Source: Myxococcus flavus (GTDB lineage: Bacteria > Myxococcota > Myxococcia > Myxococcales > Myxococcaceae). From it: a stretch of 64,000 nucleotides of DNA. Of the stretch, positions 56,253 to 64,000 are shown in pieces. The stretch lies in NCBI RefSeq assembly GCF_050038885.1, contig NZ_CP143624.1:4960001-5024000 (forward strand). The letters run 5' to 3'. The position numbers were made by a program, and so were the translations under genes. Within the stretch, counting starts at the first letter, position 1. Each line of letters starts with the position of its first letter. The notes beneath the pieces were generated by a model, which made no database searches, was not told the origin of the DNA, and saw only the letters and a program-made list of their open reading frames with translations.

Positions 56253-57515
56253 ATGGACTTCAAGTCCCTGTCGCGGGCCCTGCTGCCGGCCGCGCTCGTC
56301 ACCTCTCTGTCCGCCGCCCTGGTCCTGGCCAAGGAGGCCCCCGCCGTGGGTGCGTCGGCCAAGACGGCCCCGGCTCCGGCTCCAGCCACGCAGGCCCAGA
56401 AGCCTGCCCCGGCGCCCGCGCAGCCCGCGCCCCATCCGGCACAAGGCGCACCGTCACGGGCTCCGGCCGCCCGGCCGCAGATCGAGGTGGTGTTCGTGCT
56501 GGACACGACGGGCTCGATGAGCGGGCTGCTGGAGGGCGCGAAGCGGAAAATCTATTCCATTGCATCGCGCATCGCGCAGGGCCGGCCGACGCCGCACCTG
56601 AAGGTGGGGCTGGTCGCCTACCGCGACGTGGGCGACGACTACGTGACGAAGCGCTTCGACCTGAGCGATGACCTGGACACGGTGTTCGCCAACCTGCGCG
56701 AGTTCGAGGCGGGTGGTGGCGGCGACACGCCGGAGCACGTGGGCCGCGGGCTGGGCGAGGCCGTGTCCAAGCTGTCCTGGAGCCCCAGCCGCGAGGTGAT
56801 GAAGGCCATCTTCCTGGTGGGGGATGCGCCCCCGGCGCGGCGCAATGATGACTGGGACTTCAAGCACTGGGCGAAGAAGGCGCGCGACAAGCGCATCGTC
56901 GTGAACACGGTGCGGTGCGGCGGCGACTCGGACACCGAGGTGTCGTGGCGGTATGTGGCGAAGCTGACGGATGGCACGTTCGACTCCATCGACCAGTCCG
57001 GTGGCATGGTCGCCGTGGCCACGCCGTATGACGCGGAGCTGGCGAAGGTGAACGCGGAGCTGGCCTCGAAGACGCTCTACGCGGGCCGCAAGGAGGTCCA
57101 GGCGGTGAACAAGGCCCGCGCCGCCTCCATGGCGGAGCTGGCGCCCGAGGCGGCGGCCGAGCGCATCAGCTACATGAAGAAGACGCGTGGGGGCGGCTCC
57201 GCGGCGGCGCCTTCGAGCAGCGCGCCCAAGGTGGTGGGCGGCGGGGTGGACCTGGTGGAGGCGCCGTCGGCGCTGGCGGGCGTGAGCGCGGACGAGCTCC
57301 CCACCGAGCTCCAGGGCCTGGCGCCCGAGGCGCAGCGGGCGAAGGTGAAGGCGCTCGCCGAGGAGAAGAAGTCGCTGGAGAAGAAGGCGGAGAAGCTGGC
57401 CGCGGAGCGCGAGGCGTGGCTCTCGAAGAACGCGCCCGAGAAGGAGGACGCCTTCGACGCCAACGTGATGAAGGGCGTGAAGGCGCAGGCCGCCCGGCAC
57501 GGCATCACCTACTGA
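56253..57515 (+). CDS. Exported VWA-domain protein
   Basis: 420 residues. GGAG sits 6 bases before the ATG at 56253. Signal or anchor helix ~10-27 (LLPAALVTSLSAALVLA), then an Ala/Pro-rich linker. The VWA domain starts near residue 80 with VVFVLDTTGSM, a MIDAS of the DxTxS type, followed by GLVAYRDVGDD and GDTPEHVGRGLGEAV. The C-terminal ~140 residues are linker plus a charged alpha-helical, coiled-coil-like segment (EEKKSLEKKAEKLAAEREAW). It probably binds a protein partner in the periplasm. No chaperone ATPase (MoxR type) is adjacent. Confidence 0.8.
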   Translation: MDFKSLSRALLPAALVTSLSAALVLAKEAPAVGASAKTAPAPAPATQAQKPAPAPAQPAPHPAQGAPSRAPAARPQIEVVFVLDTTGSMSGLLEGAKRKIYSIASRIAQGRPTPHLKVGLVAYRDVGDDYVTKRFDLSDDLDTVFANLREFEAGGGGDTPEHVGRGLGEAVSKLSWSPSREVMKAIFLVGDAPPARRNDDWDFKHWAKKARDKRIVVNTVRCGGDSDTEVSWRYVAKLTDGTFDSIDQSGGMVAVATPYDAELAKVNAELASKTLYAGRKEVQAVNKARAASMAELAPEAAAERISYMKKTRGGGSAAAPSSSAPKVVGGGVDLVEAPSALAGVSADELPTELQGLAPEAQRAKVKALAEEKKSLEKKAEKLAAEREAWLSKNAPEKEDAFDANVMKGVKAQAARHGITY

Positions 57516-57530
57516 GCGCCGGGGATGCCT

Positions 57531-57568
57531 GACGCCGCGGGCCCGCGCTCCAGCGCGCCCGCGGCGTC
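57531..57568. terminator. Strong bidirectional hairpin
   Basis: GACGCCGCGGGC pairs with GCCCGCGGCGTC, and GCGCT with AGCGC further in, separated by a CC bulge. It lies between convergent stops at 57515 and 57575. Confidence 0.65.
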
Positions 57569-57574
57569 GCCGCG

Positions 57575-58360
57575 TCACGCGTAGGTGCGCAGGAACTCCA
57601 GCAACGCCGGGTTGATGGCTTCCGGGTGCGTCATGTTCGCCGCGTGCGCGGCGCCGGGCACGGGCACGAAGCGCACGCTGCCCGGAAGCGTCTGGTGCAG
57701 GTGCTCGCCATGGGACGGCGGCATGCCGTGGTCCTCCAGCCCGTGGAAGACGATGGCGGGGCAGCGAAGCTCCGCCAGCCGTCCGGAGATGTCGTCCCGG
57801 TCGATGAGCGCGCGGATGGCGTGGACGAAGTTCCCGCCAGGAACCTGGCGCCAGCGGGGCAGCCACGTCTCGATGTAGCGCGTGTCGCCGATGATGGCCT
57901 GCGCCAGCCCCTGTACCAGCGGGTCGATGGGGCCCTGCGTCGACCAGATATCGGCGGACTGCTGGTAGGCGGCGCGCGTGGCGTCGTCGTCGTTGGTGCC
58001 CCGGGTGCTCATCAGGACCAGCGCCCGGACGCGCTCGGGATGCTTCAATCCCACGCGCAGCGCGCTGTAGCCGCCCTGGGACATGCCGCCCACCACGGCC
58101 TGGGCGATGCCCAGGTGGTCCAGCAGCCCCACGCAGTCCGCGGCCGAGTCCCAGAGGCTGAAGGGCTTGCCGTCCCAGCGCGTCTGGCCGAAGCCGCGCG
58201 CATCCCAGCGGATGACGCGGAACTCGGGGGCGAGCGCCGCCACCTGCGCGTCGAACATCCGGTGGTCCATCAGGAAGCCGTGGCCCAGGATGATGGGCCG
58301 GCCGCCGCCACCGGAGTCCTCGAAATAGATTCCCTGTCCGTTCAGCTCGGCGATGGGCAT
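57575..58360 (-). CDS. Alpha/beta-hydrolase
   Basis: 261 residues. Oxyanion region ILGHGFLMDHRMFD, nucleophile elbow GMSQGG (Ser94), a likely acid in FHGLEDHGMPP and a His in AAHAANMTHP. The motif order and size match the fold of carboxylesterases, haloperoxidase-like enzymes and 3-oxoadipate enol-lactonase. No cofactor site; substrate unknown. Confidence 0.85.
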   Translation of the reverse strand: MPIAELNGQGIYFEDSGGGGRPIILGHGFLMDHRMFDAQVAALAPEFRVIRWDARGFGQTRWDGKPFSLWDSAADCVGLLDHLGIAQAVVGGMSQGGYSALRVGLKHPERVRALVLMSTRGTNDDDATRAAYQQSADIWSTQGPIDPLVQGLAQAIIGDTRYIETWLPRWRQVPGGNFVHAIRALIDRDDISGRLAELRCPAIVFHGLEDHGMPPSHGEHLHQTLPGSVRFVPVPGAAHAANMTHPEAINPALLEFLRTYA

Positions 58361-58376
58361 GGCCCACCGTCTATCA

Positions 58377-60032
58377 CTACTCCCGCGTCACCGCCTGGAG
58401 CACCACCTCGCGCCGCTGCTCCAGCAGCTTCAGCGACAGGGGGAGCACGGCGCGGTACAGCGCCACGTTCAGCCCGGCCGCCAGGGCAATCATCGCCGCC
58501 GTGCCCCAGGTGGGGCCCTCCTTGCCGGCCAGCTTGAGCGCCCAGCCGAAGGGCATGCAGCCCGCGCTGGCCGCGAGGATGCCCAGCATGGAGGCCGTCA
58601 GCGGAATCTTGTCCCGCCGCTTCAGGCTCGCGTGGAACTTCACCGGGAAGTACAGCGACAGGAAGTTGCCCGCGGCCAGCAGCACCGGCACCACCGCGAG
58701 GACGGCCGCCATGGCGCACAGGATGTCCACCGCCGTCCCGAAGCCGAAGTACACGCGGTAGAAGAGCGCCACCAGCGCCGCCATGCCGAGCGCCGCCGCG
58801 CCCTGGACCTGGTTCTTGGCGCGCAGCACGTCCGCCAGGTCCAGGGGCGCCGCGAGGAACGCCGCGAAGCCCTGCCCGTCGTACGCGAAGGTGTTCTGCG
58901 AGAAGGTGGAGGCAATCACCACCGCGCCGTAGATGCACAGGCCGCCCATCAGCCACGCGTCCGCCGAGGCGCCCAGGACGAAGACGAACAAGTCCCGTCC
59001 GGACAGCAGCTTCAGCAGGATGGCCAGGATGAAGGGCACCGACGCGAGCAGCCGCGCACGCGGGTTGCGCCACAGGTCCAGCGCCTCGCGCGTCACCAGC
59101 GTGCCGTAGCGCGTGCGGGTGGTGGCGAACGGGTTGCTGTCTCCGGAGTCCTTGCGCTGTCCGCCCGCGCGCCCCGCCTGCCGGTGGAAGCGCATCAGCA
59201 GCGCGTACGCCACCGCCATGCCCACGGCCGTGAAGAAGAGCAGGGCCGCCGCCTCCACCATGGCCACCCGGGGCCGGTGCCAGGCGAGGTTCGCCAGCCC
59301 GTCTCCGAACAGGCCCGGGGGCACGCGGCTCAGCGCCACCGTCGCGTTGATGATGAGCGACATGTCCAGCGCGCCCACGCCGGCGTCGCCCACCGCGGTC
59401 AGCCACGAGGTGTCGATGGGCGGGATGAACGACGCGGCCAGCAGGAACAGCGCCAGCCCGCCGCCCATGATTTCCGCGCTGTGCTTCTCGCGCAGCACGT
59501 TGATGACGGCGTACAGCGCCACCCGGCTCCACGCCGCGCACAGGAGCGCGAAGAGGACGTAGAGGACCACCGCCAGCCACGGCGCGCGCAGCACGTACAC
59601 GGACGCGAAGCCCAGCGCCGCTCCGGTGAGCGGCGCGTAGAACACCAGCGCGCGCGGCTCGAAGAGGCTGGCCACGGTGGAGGCGATGAGCAGCCGGAAG
59701 GGGGAGATGGGGAAGGCGGCGTAGCGGCTCAGCTCGGAGTGGTCATCCACACCCGCCGACAGCAGCGGCCACGTCACCCACACGGAGAAGGTGACGAAGC
59801 ACAGCAGGTTGAGGATGAAGAAGGGCCACACGTCGCTGTTCGCGATGGTCCGCAGCCGCATCAGCGCGAAGAAGGAGAGGCCCAGGAAGAGGCCCGGCGC
59901 GCTCGACGCGACGAAGGCGGCCACCGCGAGCAGGCGGCTGCGCCCCGGTCCCTGGTTCAGCCCGATGTCGAAGCGCAGGCCCCACAGGAGCCACAGGTGC
60001 CGGAAGAAGCCGGGCACGGCGGGGCGGCTCAT
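58377..60032 (-). CDS. ABC-2-type exporter permease
   Basis: 551 residues with about twelve hydrophobic segments (for example LLAVAAFVASSAPGLFLGL near the N-terminus and MAALVALFYRVYFGF later). The ATG at 60032 overlaps the ATPase stop (ATGA), so the two are made together. There is no substrate-binding protein, which points to export. The transported compound is unknown. Confidence 0.8.
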   Translation of the reverse strand: MSRPAVPGFFRHLWLLWGLRFDIGLNQGPGRSRLLAVAAFVASSAPGLFLGLSFFALMRLRTIANSDVWPFFILNLLCFVTFSVWVTWPLLSAGVDDHSELSRYAAFPISPFRLLIASTVASLFEPRALVFYAPLTGAALGFASVYVLRAPWLAVVLYVLFALLCAAWSRVALYAVINVLREKHSAEIMGGGLALFLLAASFIPPIDTSWLTAVGDAGVGALDMSLIINATVALSRVPPGLFGDGLANLAWHRPRVAMVEAAALLFFTAVGMAVAYALLMRFHRQAGRAGGQRKDSGDSNPFATTRTRYGTLVTREALDLWRNPRARLLASVPFILAILLKLLSGRDLFVFVLGASADAWLMGGLCIYGAVVIASTFSQNTFAYDGQGFAAFLAAPLDLADVLRAKNQVQGAAALGMAALVALFYRVYFGFGTAVDILCAMAAVLAVVPVLLAAGNFLSLYFPVKFHASLKRRDKIPLTASMLGILAASAGCMPFGWALKLAGKEGPTWGTAAMIALAAGLNVALYRAVLPLSLKLLEQRREVVLQAVTRE

Positions 60033-60850
60033 GCGGACTCCTGGCGCAGCGGCGCCACGGGCGCGGGGGCCTCGCCGTAGAAGGACAGGCGCGCGTTGCG
60101 GGACGCGGGCACGGAGATGAGCTTCTCGAACACCGCCTCCAGCGAGGGGCACTCGTAGCGCGACAGCAGCGTGCCCACCGGGCCCTGGTCCAGCATGCGC
60201 CCGCCGCGGATGATGCCCGCGTGGGTGGCCAGCCGCTCCGCGATTTCCAGCACGTGCGTGGTGAGCAGCAGCGTCACCCCGCGGCGGCTCAGCTCGCGCA
60301 GGAGCTCGCGGATGACGCCGGCGGCCAGCACGTCGATGCCCTCGAAGGGCTCGTCCAGCAGCACCAGCTCCGGCGCGTGGATCAGCGCCGCCGCGATGGC
60401 GAGCCGCCGGCGCATGCCCTTGGAGTACTCCGCCACCAGCGCGCCGGCCTTGTACGTGAGCTCCGTCAGCTCCAGCAGCTCCGTGGCGCGGGCCGCGGCC
60501 TCGTCGCCGTCCAGCCCGTACATGCGCGCGCAGAAGGTGAGGTACTGCCGGCCGGTGAGGCGCTCGAAGAGGCTCAGCTCCTCCGGCACCACGCCCACGC
60601 GGCGCTTCACCTCCATGGGCCGGGCCACCGCGTCCACGCCGAGCATGCGGATGGTGCCCGCGTCGGGGCCGTACACGCCCGTGAGCAGCGCGATGCTGGT
60701 GGACTTCCCGGCGCCGTTGGGGCCCAGGTACGCGTAGAAGGCGCCGCGGGGAATCTGCAAGTCCAACCCGTTGAGCGCGCTGAAGCCGCCAAAGCGCTTC
60801 CGCAGGCCACGGGCGTCGACGGCCAGGTCATCGGTGGGAGAGGGCGTCAT
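60029..60850 (-). CDS. ABC transporter ATP-binding protein
   Basis: 273 residues. Walker A GPNGAGKS (43-50), a signature replaced by YSKGMRRRL as in many ABC-2 exporters, Walker B LVLLDEPFEG and the H-loop TTHVLE. The C-terminus (~225-273) is an extra segment (LEAVFEKLISVP) also seen in ABC-2 ATPases. It energises the overlapping permease. Confidence 0.92.
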   Translation of the reverse strand: MTPSPTDDLAVDARGLRKRFGGFSALNGLDLQIPRGAFYAYLGPNGAGKSTSIALLTGVYGPDAGTIRMLGVDAVARPMEVKRRVGVVPEELSLFERLTGRQYLTFCARMYGLDGDEAAARATELLELTELTYKAGALVAEYSKGMRRRLAIAAALIHAPELVLLDEPFEGIDVLAAGVIRELLRELSRRGVTLLLTTHVLEIAERLATHAGIIRGGRMLDQGPVGTLLSRYECPSLEAVFEKLISVPASRNARLSFYGEAPAPVAPLRQESA

Positions 60851-60942
60851 GGAATGCCCTGCATCTGACCCGAGCCCGGCACCAGGGGACAATCCCCACC
60901 CGTCATCGGGAGGATGTCCGCCGCCTTCTCGTCGGTGCTGTC

Positions 60943-61320
60943 TCAGTGGACGAGCGACATCTCCGGCGGACCGGCGATCTGCTGCACCGTCATCCGCACC
61001 TTGTCCAGGTCCACGGGCTTGGAGATGTAGCCCGCGGCGCCCACCAGCTCGGCCTCCCACTCGAAGCCGTAGCCGGAGATGATGATGATGGGCAGGCCGC
61101 GCGCGCGGGGCATCTTCTTGAGCGCGTCGAGCAATCCCCAGCCGCTCATGACAGGCATCCGCAAGTCGAGCAGCACGGCGGAGGGCATGTCGCCCTCCAG
61201 CAGGTCCAGCGCCTCGCGGCCGTTGGCCGCTTGAACCGTGGGATAGCCCATTTCCTCGAGGGCATCGCAGATGAGCGTGCGGTGGCTCGCGTCGTCGTCG
61301 ACGACCAGGATGTGGGACAT
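60943..61320 (-). CDS. Single-domain response regulator (CheY-like)
   Basis: 125 residues, only a receiver: acidic DDD at 8-10, phospho-acceptor Asp52 (VLLDLRMP) and Lys101 (YISKPVD). No output domain. It may act in a phosphorelay or by protein-protein contact. No kinase is adjacent. Confidence 0.92.
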   Translation of the reverse strand: MSHILVVDDDASHRTLICDALEEMGYPTVQAANGREALDLLEGDMPSAVLLDLRMPVMSGWGLLDALKKMPRARGLPIIIISGYGFEWEAELVGAAGYISKPVDLDKVRMTVQQIAGPPEMSLVH

Positions 61321-61481
61321 GGCAGGGCCTCGGGAAAGCAGCGGCTGGGTCTCTCGCCGCGAAATTCTATGGGCAGCATGATGGGAACTCCTCTTCCATT
61401 CCGGAAGGGGCTCCGCTGCTTTTCAACAGCGAACGGCACGGGAGGACGAGGCTTGCGTCCCGGGCCTGCGCGCACCGGGGC

Positions 61482-62423
61482 TCACGCTCCGTAAAGGCGC
61501 AGCGCGTTCTGCCCCAGGATGCCGGCGAGCGTCGTGTCCTCCAGCTTCATCCCCAGCAGCGTCCGCAGCTCCCGGTCCCACGCATAGGGGAGGTTGGGGA
61601 AGTCCGTGCCGTAGAGGATGCGCTCGGGCCGGACCTCCAGGGCCCGGCGGGGCAGGGGCACGGGGAAGTACCCGGCCAGGGCCATGGTGGTGTCCAGCCA
61701 GAGGTTGTCGTAGCGCTCGAGCAGCCGCGCATAGGCGTCGAACTCGTCCGCGCCCAGATGGGGCACGCACAGCTTCAGCGTGGGGTGGTCCTGGAGGACG
61801 CGCTCCACCCGCTCGGCGGCGCAGAGCGCGTAGGTGTCGCAGGCGTAGTGGGGGCTGGAGGGCTCTCGGCCCGCGTGCATGACGAGCGGTCGGCCCGCCT
61901 TCGCGCACGCGGCATAGACCTCGTGGAGGTGCGGCGCGTCGGGTGAGAAGCATTGCACGTGGCAGTGGATCTTCACGCCGCGAAGCCCCGCGGCGAACGC
62001 TTCTTCCAGCACGGCCGCCGCGTCGGGCTCGCCCGGGAGGACGGTGGCCAGCCCCAGCACGCGGGGCTCCTCCCGCGCCACCTCCGCCACGTAGGCATTG
62101 AGCGCGCGCGCCATGCCCGGGCGGTGGGCGTAGTGCAGCGCCACCACGCGGCTGACGCCCCGGGACAGGAGGAAGGACACGACCTGCCGCGTGTGCAGCT
62201 TGTAGCGGATGGGCCAGCCGTACTGGTCGAACCAGCGCCACACCGCCTCGAACACCCGGTCCGGGAAGAGGTGGACGTGGGCGTCCACCACGGGCGGCAG
62301 CCCCTCGGGCAGGCGCGGGCCTTCCTCGTCCCGCAGGGCAGGCATGGGCATGGAGATGCCCGCATCGCGCCAGGTGGGCGCGGAGGCCAGGCAGGGCGTG
62401 GGAGCGTCCGGGTCAGCGGCCAT
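61482..62423 (-). CDS. Amidohydrolase-superfamily (TIM-barrel) protein
   Basis: 313 residues from the ATG at 62423. The metal-binding HxH is in VVDAHVHLFPD, with GVKIHCHVQCF, VMHAGREPSSP and a C-terminal YGTDFPNLPYAWDRE. The pattern fits the ACMSD/2-amino-3-carboxymuconate-type or related decarboxylase/hydrolase group. The substrate is not predictable. Confidence 0.82.
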   Translation of the reverse strand: MAADPDAPTPCLASAPTWRDAGISMPMPALRDEEGPRLPEGLPPVVDAHVHLFPDRVFEAVWRWFDQYGWPIRYKLHTRQVVSFLLSRGVSRVVALHYAHRPGMARALNAYVAEVAREEPRVLGLATVLPGEPDAAAVLEEAFAAGLRGVKIHCHVQCFSPDAPHLHEVYAACAKAGRPLVMHAGREPSSPHYACDTYALCAAERVERVLQDHPTLKLCVPHLGADEFDAYARLLERYDNLWLDTTMALAGYFPVPLPRRALEVRPERILYGTDFPNLPYAWDRELRTLLGMKLEDTTLAGILGQNALRLYGA

Positions 62424-62437
62424 CAGGTGCCTGGCGT

Positions 62438-62665
62438 CTACGCCTTCTTGCCGTCGCCATCCGCGCCGTCGTCGGCCCGCCGCAGGTAGGTGTTGTGCGT
62501 GTAGCCCTGGCGGGACAGCCGCTGCGCCTCGATGGCGTCCGCGACCTTGCTGCACACCTGACCGAGCATGCGCAGGGATTCGGCCAGGAGGCGCTCAGCG
62601 TGATCCTGGGCGTCGGCGGCCTGGATGGTGGTGCGCTCTTTGCGGAACAGTCCGGGCAGCTTCAT
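62438..62665 (-). CDS. Small soluble protein, unknown function
   Basis: 75 residues from the ATG at 62665, with GAGGGAG just upstream (short spacing); a GTG at 62704 is an alternative. Mostly helical (AERLLAESLRMLGQVCSKVA), with a charged tail DDGADGDGKKA. It lies 14 bp upstream of the amidohydrolase on the same strand. No family recognised. Confidence 0.5.
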   Translation of the reverse strand: MKLPGLFRKERTTIQAADAQDHAERLLAESLRMLGQVCSKVADAIEAQRLSRQGYTHNTYLRRADDGADGDGKKA

Positions 62666-62852
62666 CTCCCTCGAATCATAGGTGACGCACTGCTCCCGTG
62701 CCACCGCCCCGCGAGGCAGCGCTTAACGGCGTTGACGGCCCGCTGAATTTACATTTTTGAGCACTTGCCGTCGGCTCCTCGCCCGGATGCCTGCCGTGTG
62801 TACGCGTAACCCCTTGGACTTCGAAGGTTTTGACGAATTTTCAAGTGGGGGG

Positions 62853-62881
62853 ATGACACGGCGTTAATCCGGCCCTAGATT
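62853..62881 (+). promoter_or_regulatory. Sigma-70-like promoter of the gene at 62916
   Basis: ATGACA (62853-62858), a 17-bp spacer, TAGATT (62876-62881). Within a locally AT-rich stretch. The predicted start is ~28 bases before the ATG, with GAGGAG in between. Confidence 0.5.
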
Positions 62882-62915
62882 GGGTTCCGTTGGATTTACG
62901 GCAGAGGAGCTGCGC

Positions 62916-63194
62916 ATGGCTTACGACGGCGAGCTGGTGAAGATGGAGAACGGTCGCTGGGCGCGGTTCCAGCGGTGCCAGGTGTACCGCCCGGGCGTCG
63001 AGGACGCGGGCGAGACGATGCTGCTCATCGCGGTGGAGCTGGAGGAGCGCTTTCAGCGCCAGCTGGATGCGGCGGCGGATTCGCTGGCCCAGTACCGCTA
63101 TCAGGGTGTGCCCGTTCAGGTCCGCTTCGACGCGGACGCGCAGGGCATCACCCTGCAACCCGAGCAGACGATGGCCGCACCCGCGGTGCACTGA
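62916..63194 (+). CDS. Small soluble protein, unknown function
   Basis: 92 residues from the ATG at 62916, GAGGAG 6 bases upstream. A compact alpha/beta pattern (ETMLLIAVELEERFQRQLDA, GVPVQVRFDADAQGITLQ) and no motif that identifies a family. It has its own good promoter and an intrinsic terminator, so it is a monocistronic, probably well-expressed gene. Confidence 0.75.
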   Translation: MAYDGELVKMENGRWARFQRCQVYRPGVEDAGETMLLIAVELEERFQRQLDAAADSLAQYRYQGVPVQVRFDADAQGITLQPEQTMAAPAVH

Positions 63195-63246
63195 GCGCTG
63201 ACCTCGCGTGCGCGAGGGCGGTCGGTTTGACGGATTCACAACACCT

Positions 63247-63285
63247 GGGGCCTCGCGATTCACATCGCGGGGCCCCTCGTTTTTA
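63247..63285 (+). terminator. Rho-independent terminator
   Basis: 13-bp arms (63247-63259 and 63264-63276) with one mismatch and a TCAC loop, followed by TCGTTTTTA. A smaller hairpin, CCTCGCG/CGCGAGG, lies just upstream at 63202-63217. Confidence 0.8.
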
Positions 63286-63304
63286 CACGCCCTGACGGGG
63301 AGCG

Positions 63305-64000
63305 TCAGGCGTCATCGAGCCAACGGGTATAGGCCTCGAAGCCGTAGTCCCTGCCCAGGAATGAGCGCACCAGGTCCGCGGCATCCCGGGAGCCGCCGGG
63401 CGCGAGCACGGTGTCGCGGTAGCGCCTGGCGGTGGCCGGGTCCATGAGGCCGCGCTCCAGGAAGGGCGTGAGCAGGTCCCGGGCAATCACGAGCGACCAC
63501 AGGTAGGCGTAATAGGCCGACGAGTAGTAGCCGTCCAGCTGGACGAAGGAGAGGTGGGCATAGGTGTCATCCAGGGCGGGGAAGGGCATGTACCGCTCCT
63601 GGAGCGCATTCACCTGGGCGGTGGTGTCCATGCCGGCCGGGTTGCTCGCGTGGAGCTGGAGGCTGACGGCCGCGTAGAAGAGCTGCTGGCGCAGCCACAG
63701 GCCCTTGCCGAAGGCGTCCGCGCGGCGCATGCGGGTGATGAGGTCCGTGGGGAGCGGCTCGCCGGTGACGACGTGGCGGGCGAACGTCTGGAGCGACTCG
63801 GGGCGCCAGGCCCACTCCTCCAGCACCTGGGCGGGGGCCTCCACGAAGTCGCGCTCGGTGCGCGTGCCGGACAGCCCGGCCCAGCGCGCGTGGCCGCCGA
63901 GGATGTGGTGCAGCAGGTGGCCGAACTCGTGGAAGAAGCTCTGCACCTGGGTGTGCTGGAGCAGCGCGGGGTGGGCGCCGGGCCGGGGGAAGTTGCTGGT
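63305..64000 (-). CDS. M3-family oligopeptidase (partial, N-terminus outside window)
   Basis: The frame is open to the window edge; 231 residues are visible. The zinc-binding motif FFHEFGHLLHH is present, followed by DFVEAPAQVLEEW with the third zinc-ligand Glu. The end of the protein (YYSSAYYAYLWSLVIARDLL, then RRYRDTVLAPGGSRDA) matches thimet oligopeptidase/OpdA-like enzymes, ending at 63305 with TRWLDDA. It cleaves short peptides, normally in the cytoplasm. Whether a signal peptide exists cannot be seen. Confidence 0.9.
   Translation of the reverse strand, partial: TSNFPRPGAHPALLQHTQVQSFFHEFGHLLHHILGGHARWAGLSGTRTERDFVEAPAQVLEEWAWRPESLQTFARHVVTGEPLPTDLITRMRRADAFGKGLWLRQQLFYAAVSLQLHASNPAGMDTTAQVNALQERYMPFPALDDTYAHLSFVQLDGYYSSAYYAYLWSLVIARDLLTPFLERGLMDPATARRYRDTVLAPGGSRDAADLVRSFLGRDYGFEAYTRWLDDA

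Overview
The window looks like chromosomal DNA of a myxobacterium (Myxococcus/Corallococcus-like, Myxococcota). It is very GC-rich and dense in lipoproteins. It has thrombospondin type 3 (TSP3) repeats with a MYXO-CTERM-like surface anchor, FHA-domain signalling proteins including a sigma-54 activator, and a complete PilY1/minor-pilin operon. I saw no phage, transposon, CRISPR array, rRNA or tRNA. About fifty genes are supported; the first and the last run off the window.

Layout. 1-2409 (-): a partial FHA/TonB-like inner-membrane protein with a small secreted partner. 2648-4954: a propeller plus c-type cytochrome protein. 5174-14414 (+): a run of five surface genes. Three are paralogous lipoproteins (VWA-like domain, TSP3 calcium repeats, shared C-terminal module), one is a TSP3 protein with a C-terminal sorting tail, and one is a large lipoprotein with PPC-like domains. 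14477-20542: small lipoproteins, a GMC oxidoreductase with its Tat-exported gluconate-dehydrogenase-type small subunit, and a DUF3332 protein. 20682-27790: an FHA sigma-54 activator, a propeller lipoprotein, a methyltransferase and a two-component pair. 28033-36847: a second propeller/cytochrome protein, a beta-barrel candidate, gpsA, hflX and proB. 37162-40688: two WYL regulators and an FHA protein in one operon. 40819-45470: cardiolipin-synthase-like enzyme, aconitase and a small alarmone hydrolase.

45534-53404 (-) is the type IVa pilus tip/priming operon: a pilus-formation N-domain protein, FimU-, PilV-, PilW- and PilX-like minor pilins, then PilY1. Successive genes up to PilW overlap by ATGA/GTGA. 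Upstream lie an ArfB-like ribosome-rescue factor and a decayed YceI-family gene carrying an 11-C tract. 54397-62665 holds a lipoprotein, an HDAC-like deacetylase, a VWA protein, a hydrolase, an ABC exporter, a single-domain response regulator and an amidohydrolase. The right edge has a small protein with a good promoter and terminator, and the C-terminal part of an M3 oligopeptidase.

How they fit together: much of the window is cell-envelope and surface biology. The 5174-14414 cluster is the best candidate for a poorly described system: calcium-stabilised, VWA-bearing lipoproteins made together with a tail-anchored TSP3 protein, plausibly for adhesion or cohesion. Inverted repeats between several convergent gene pairs look like bidirectional terminators. 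Many adjacent genes are translationally coupled.
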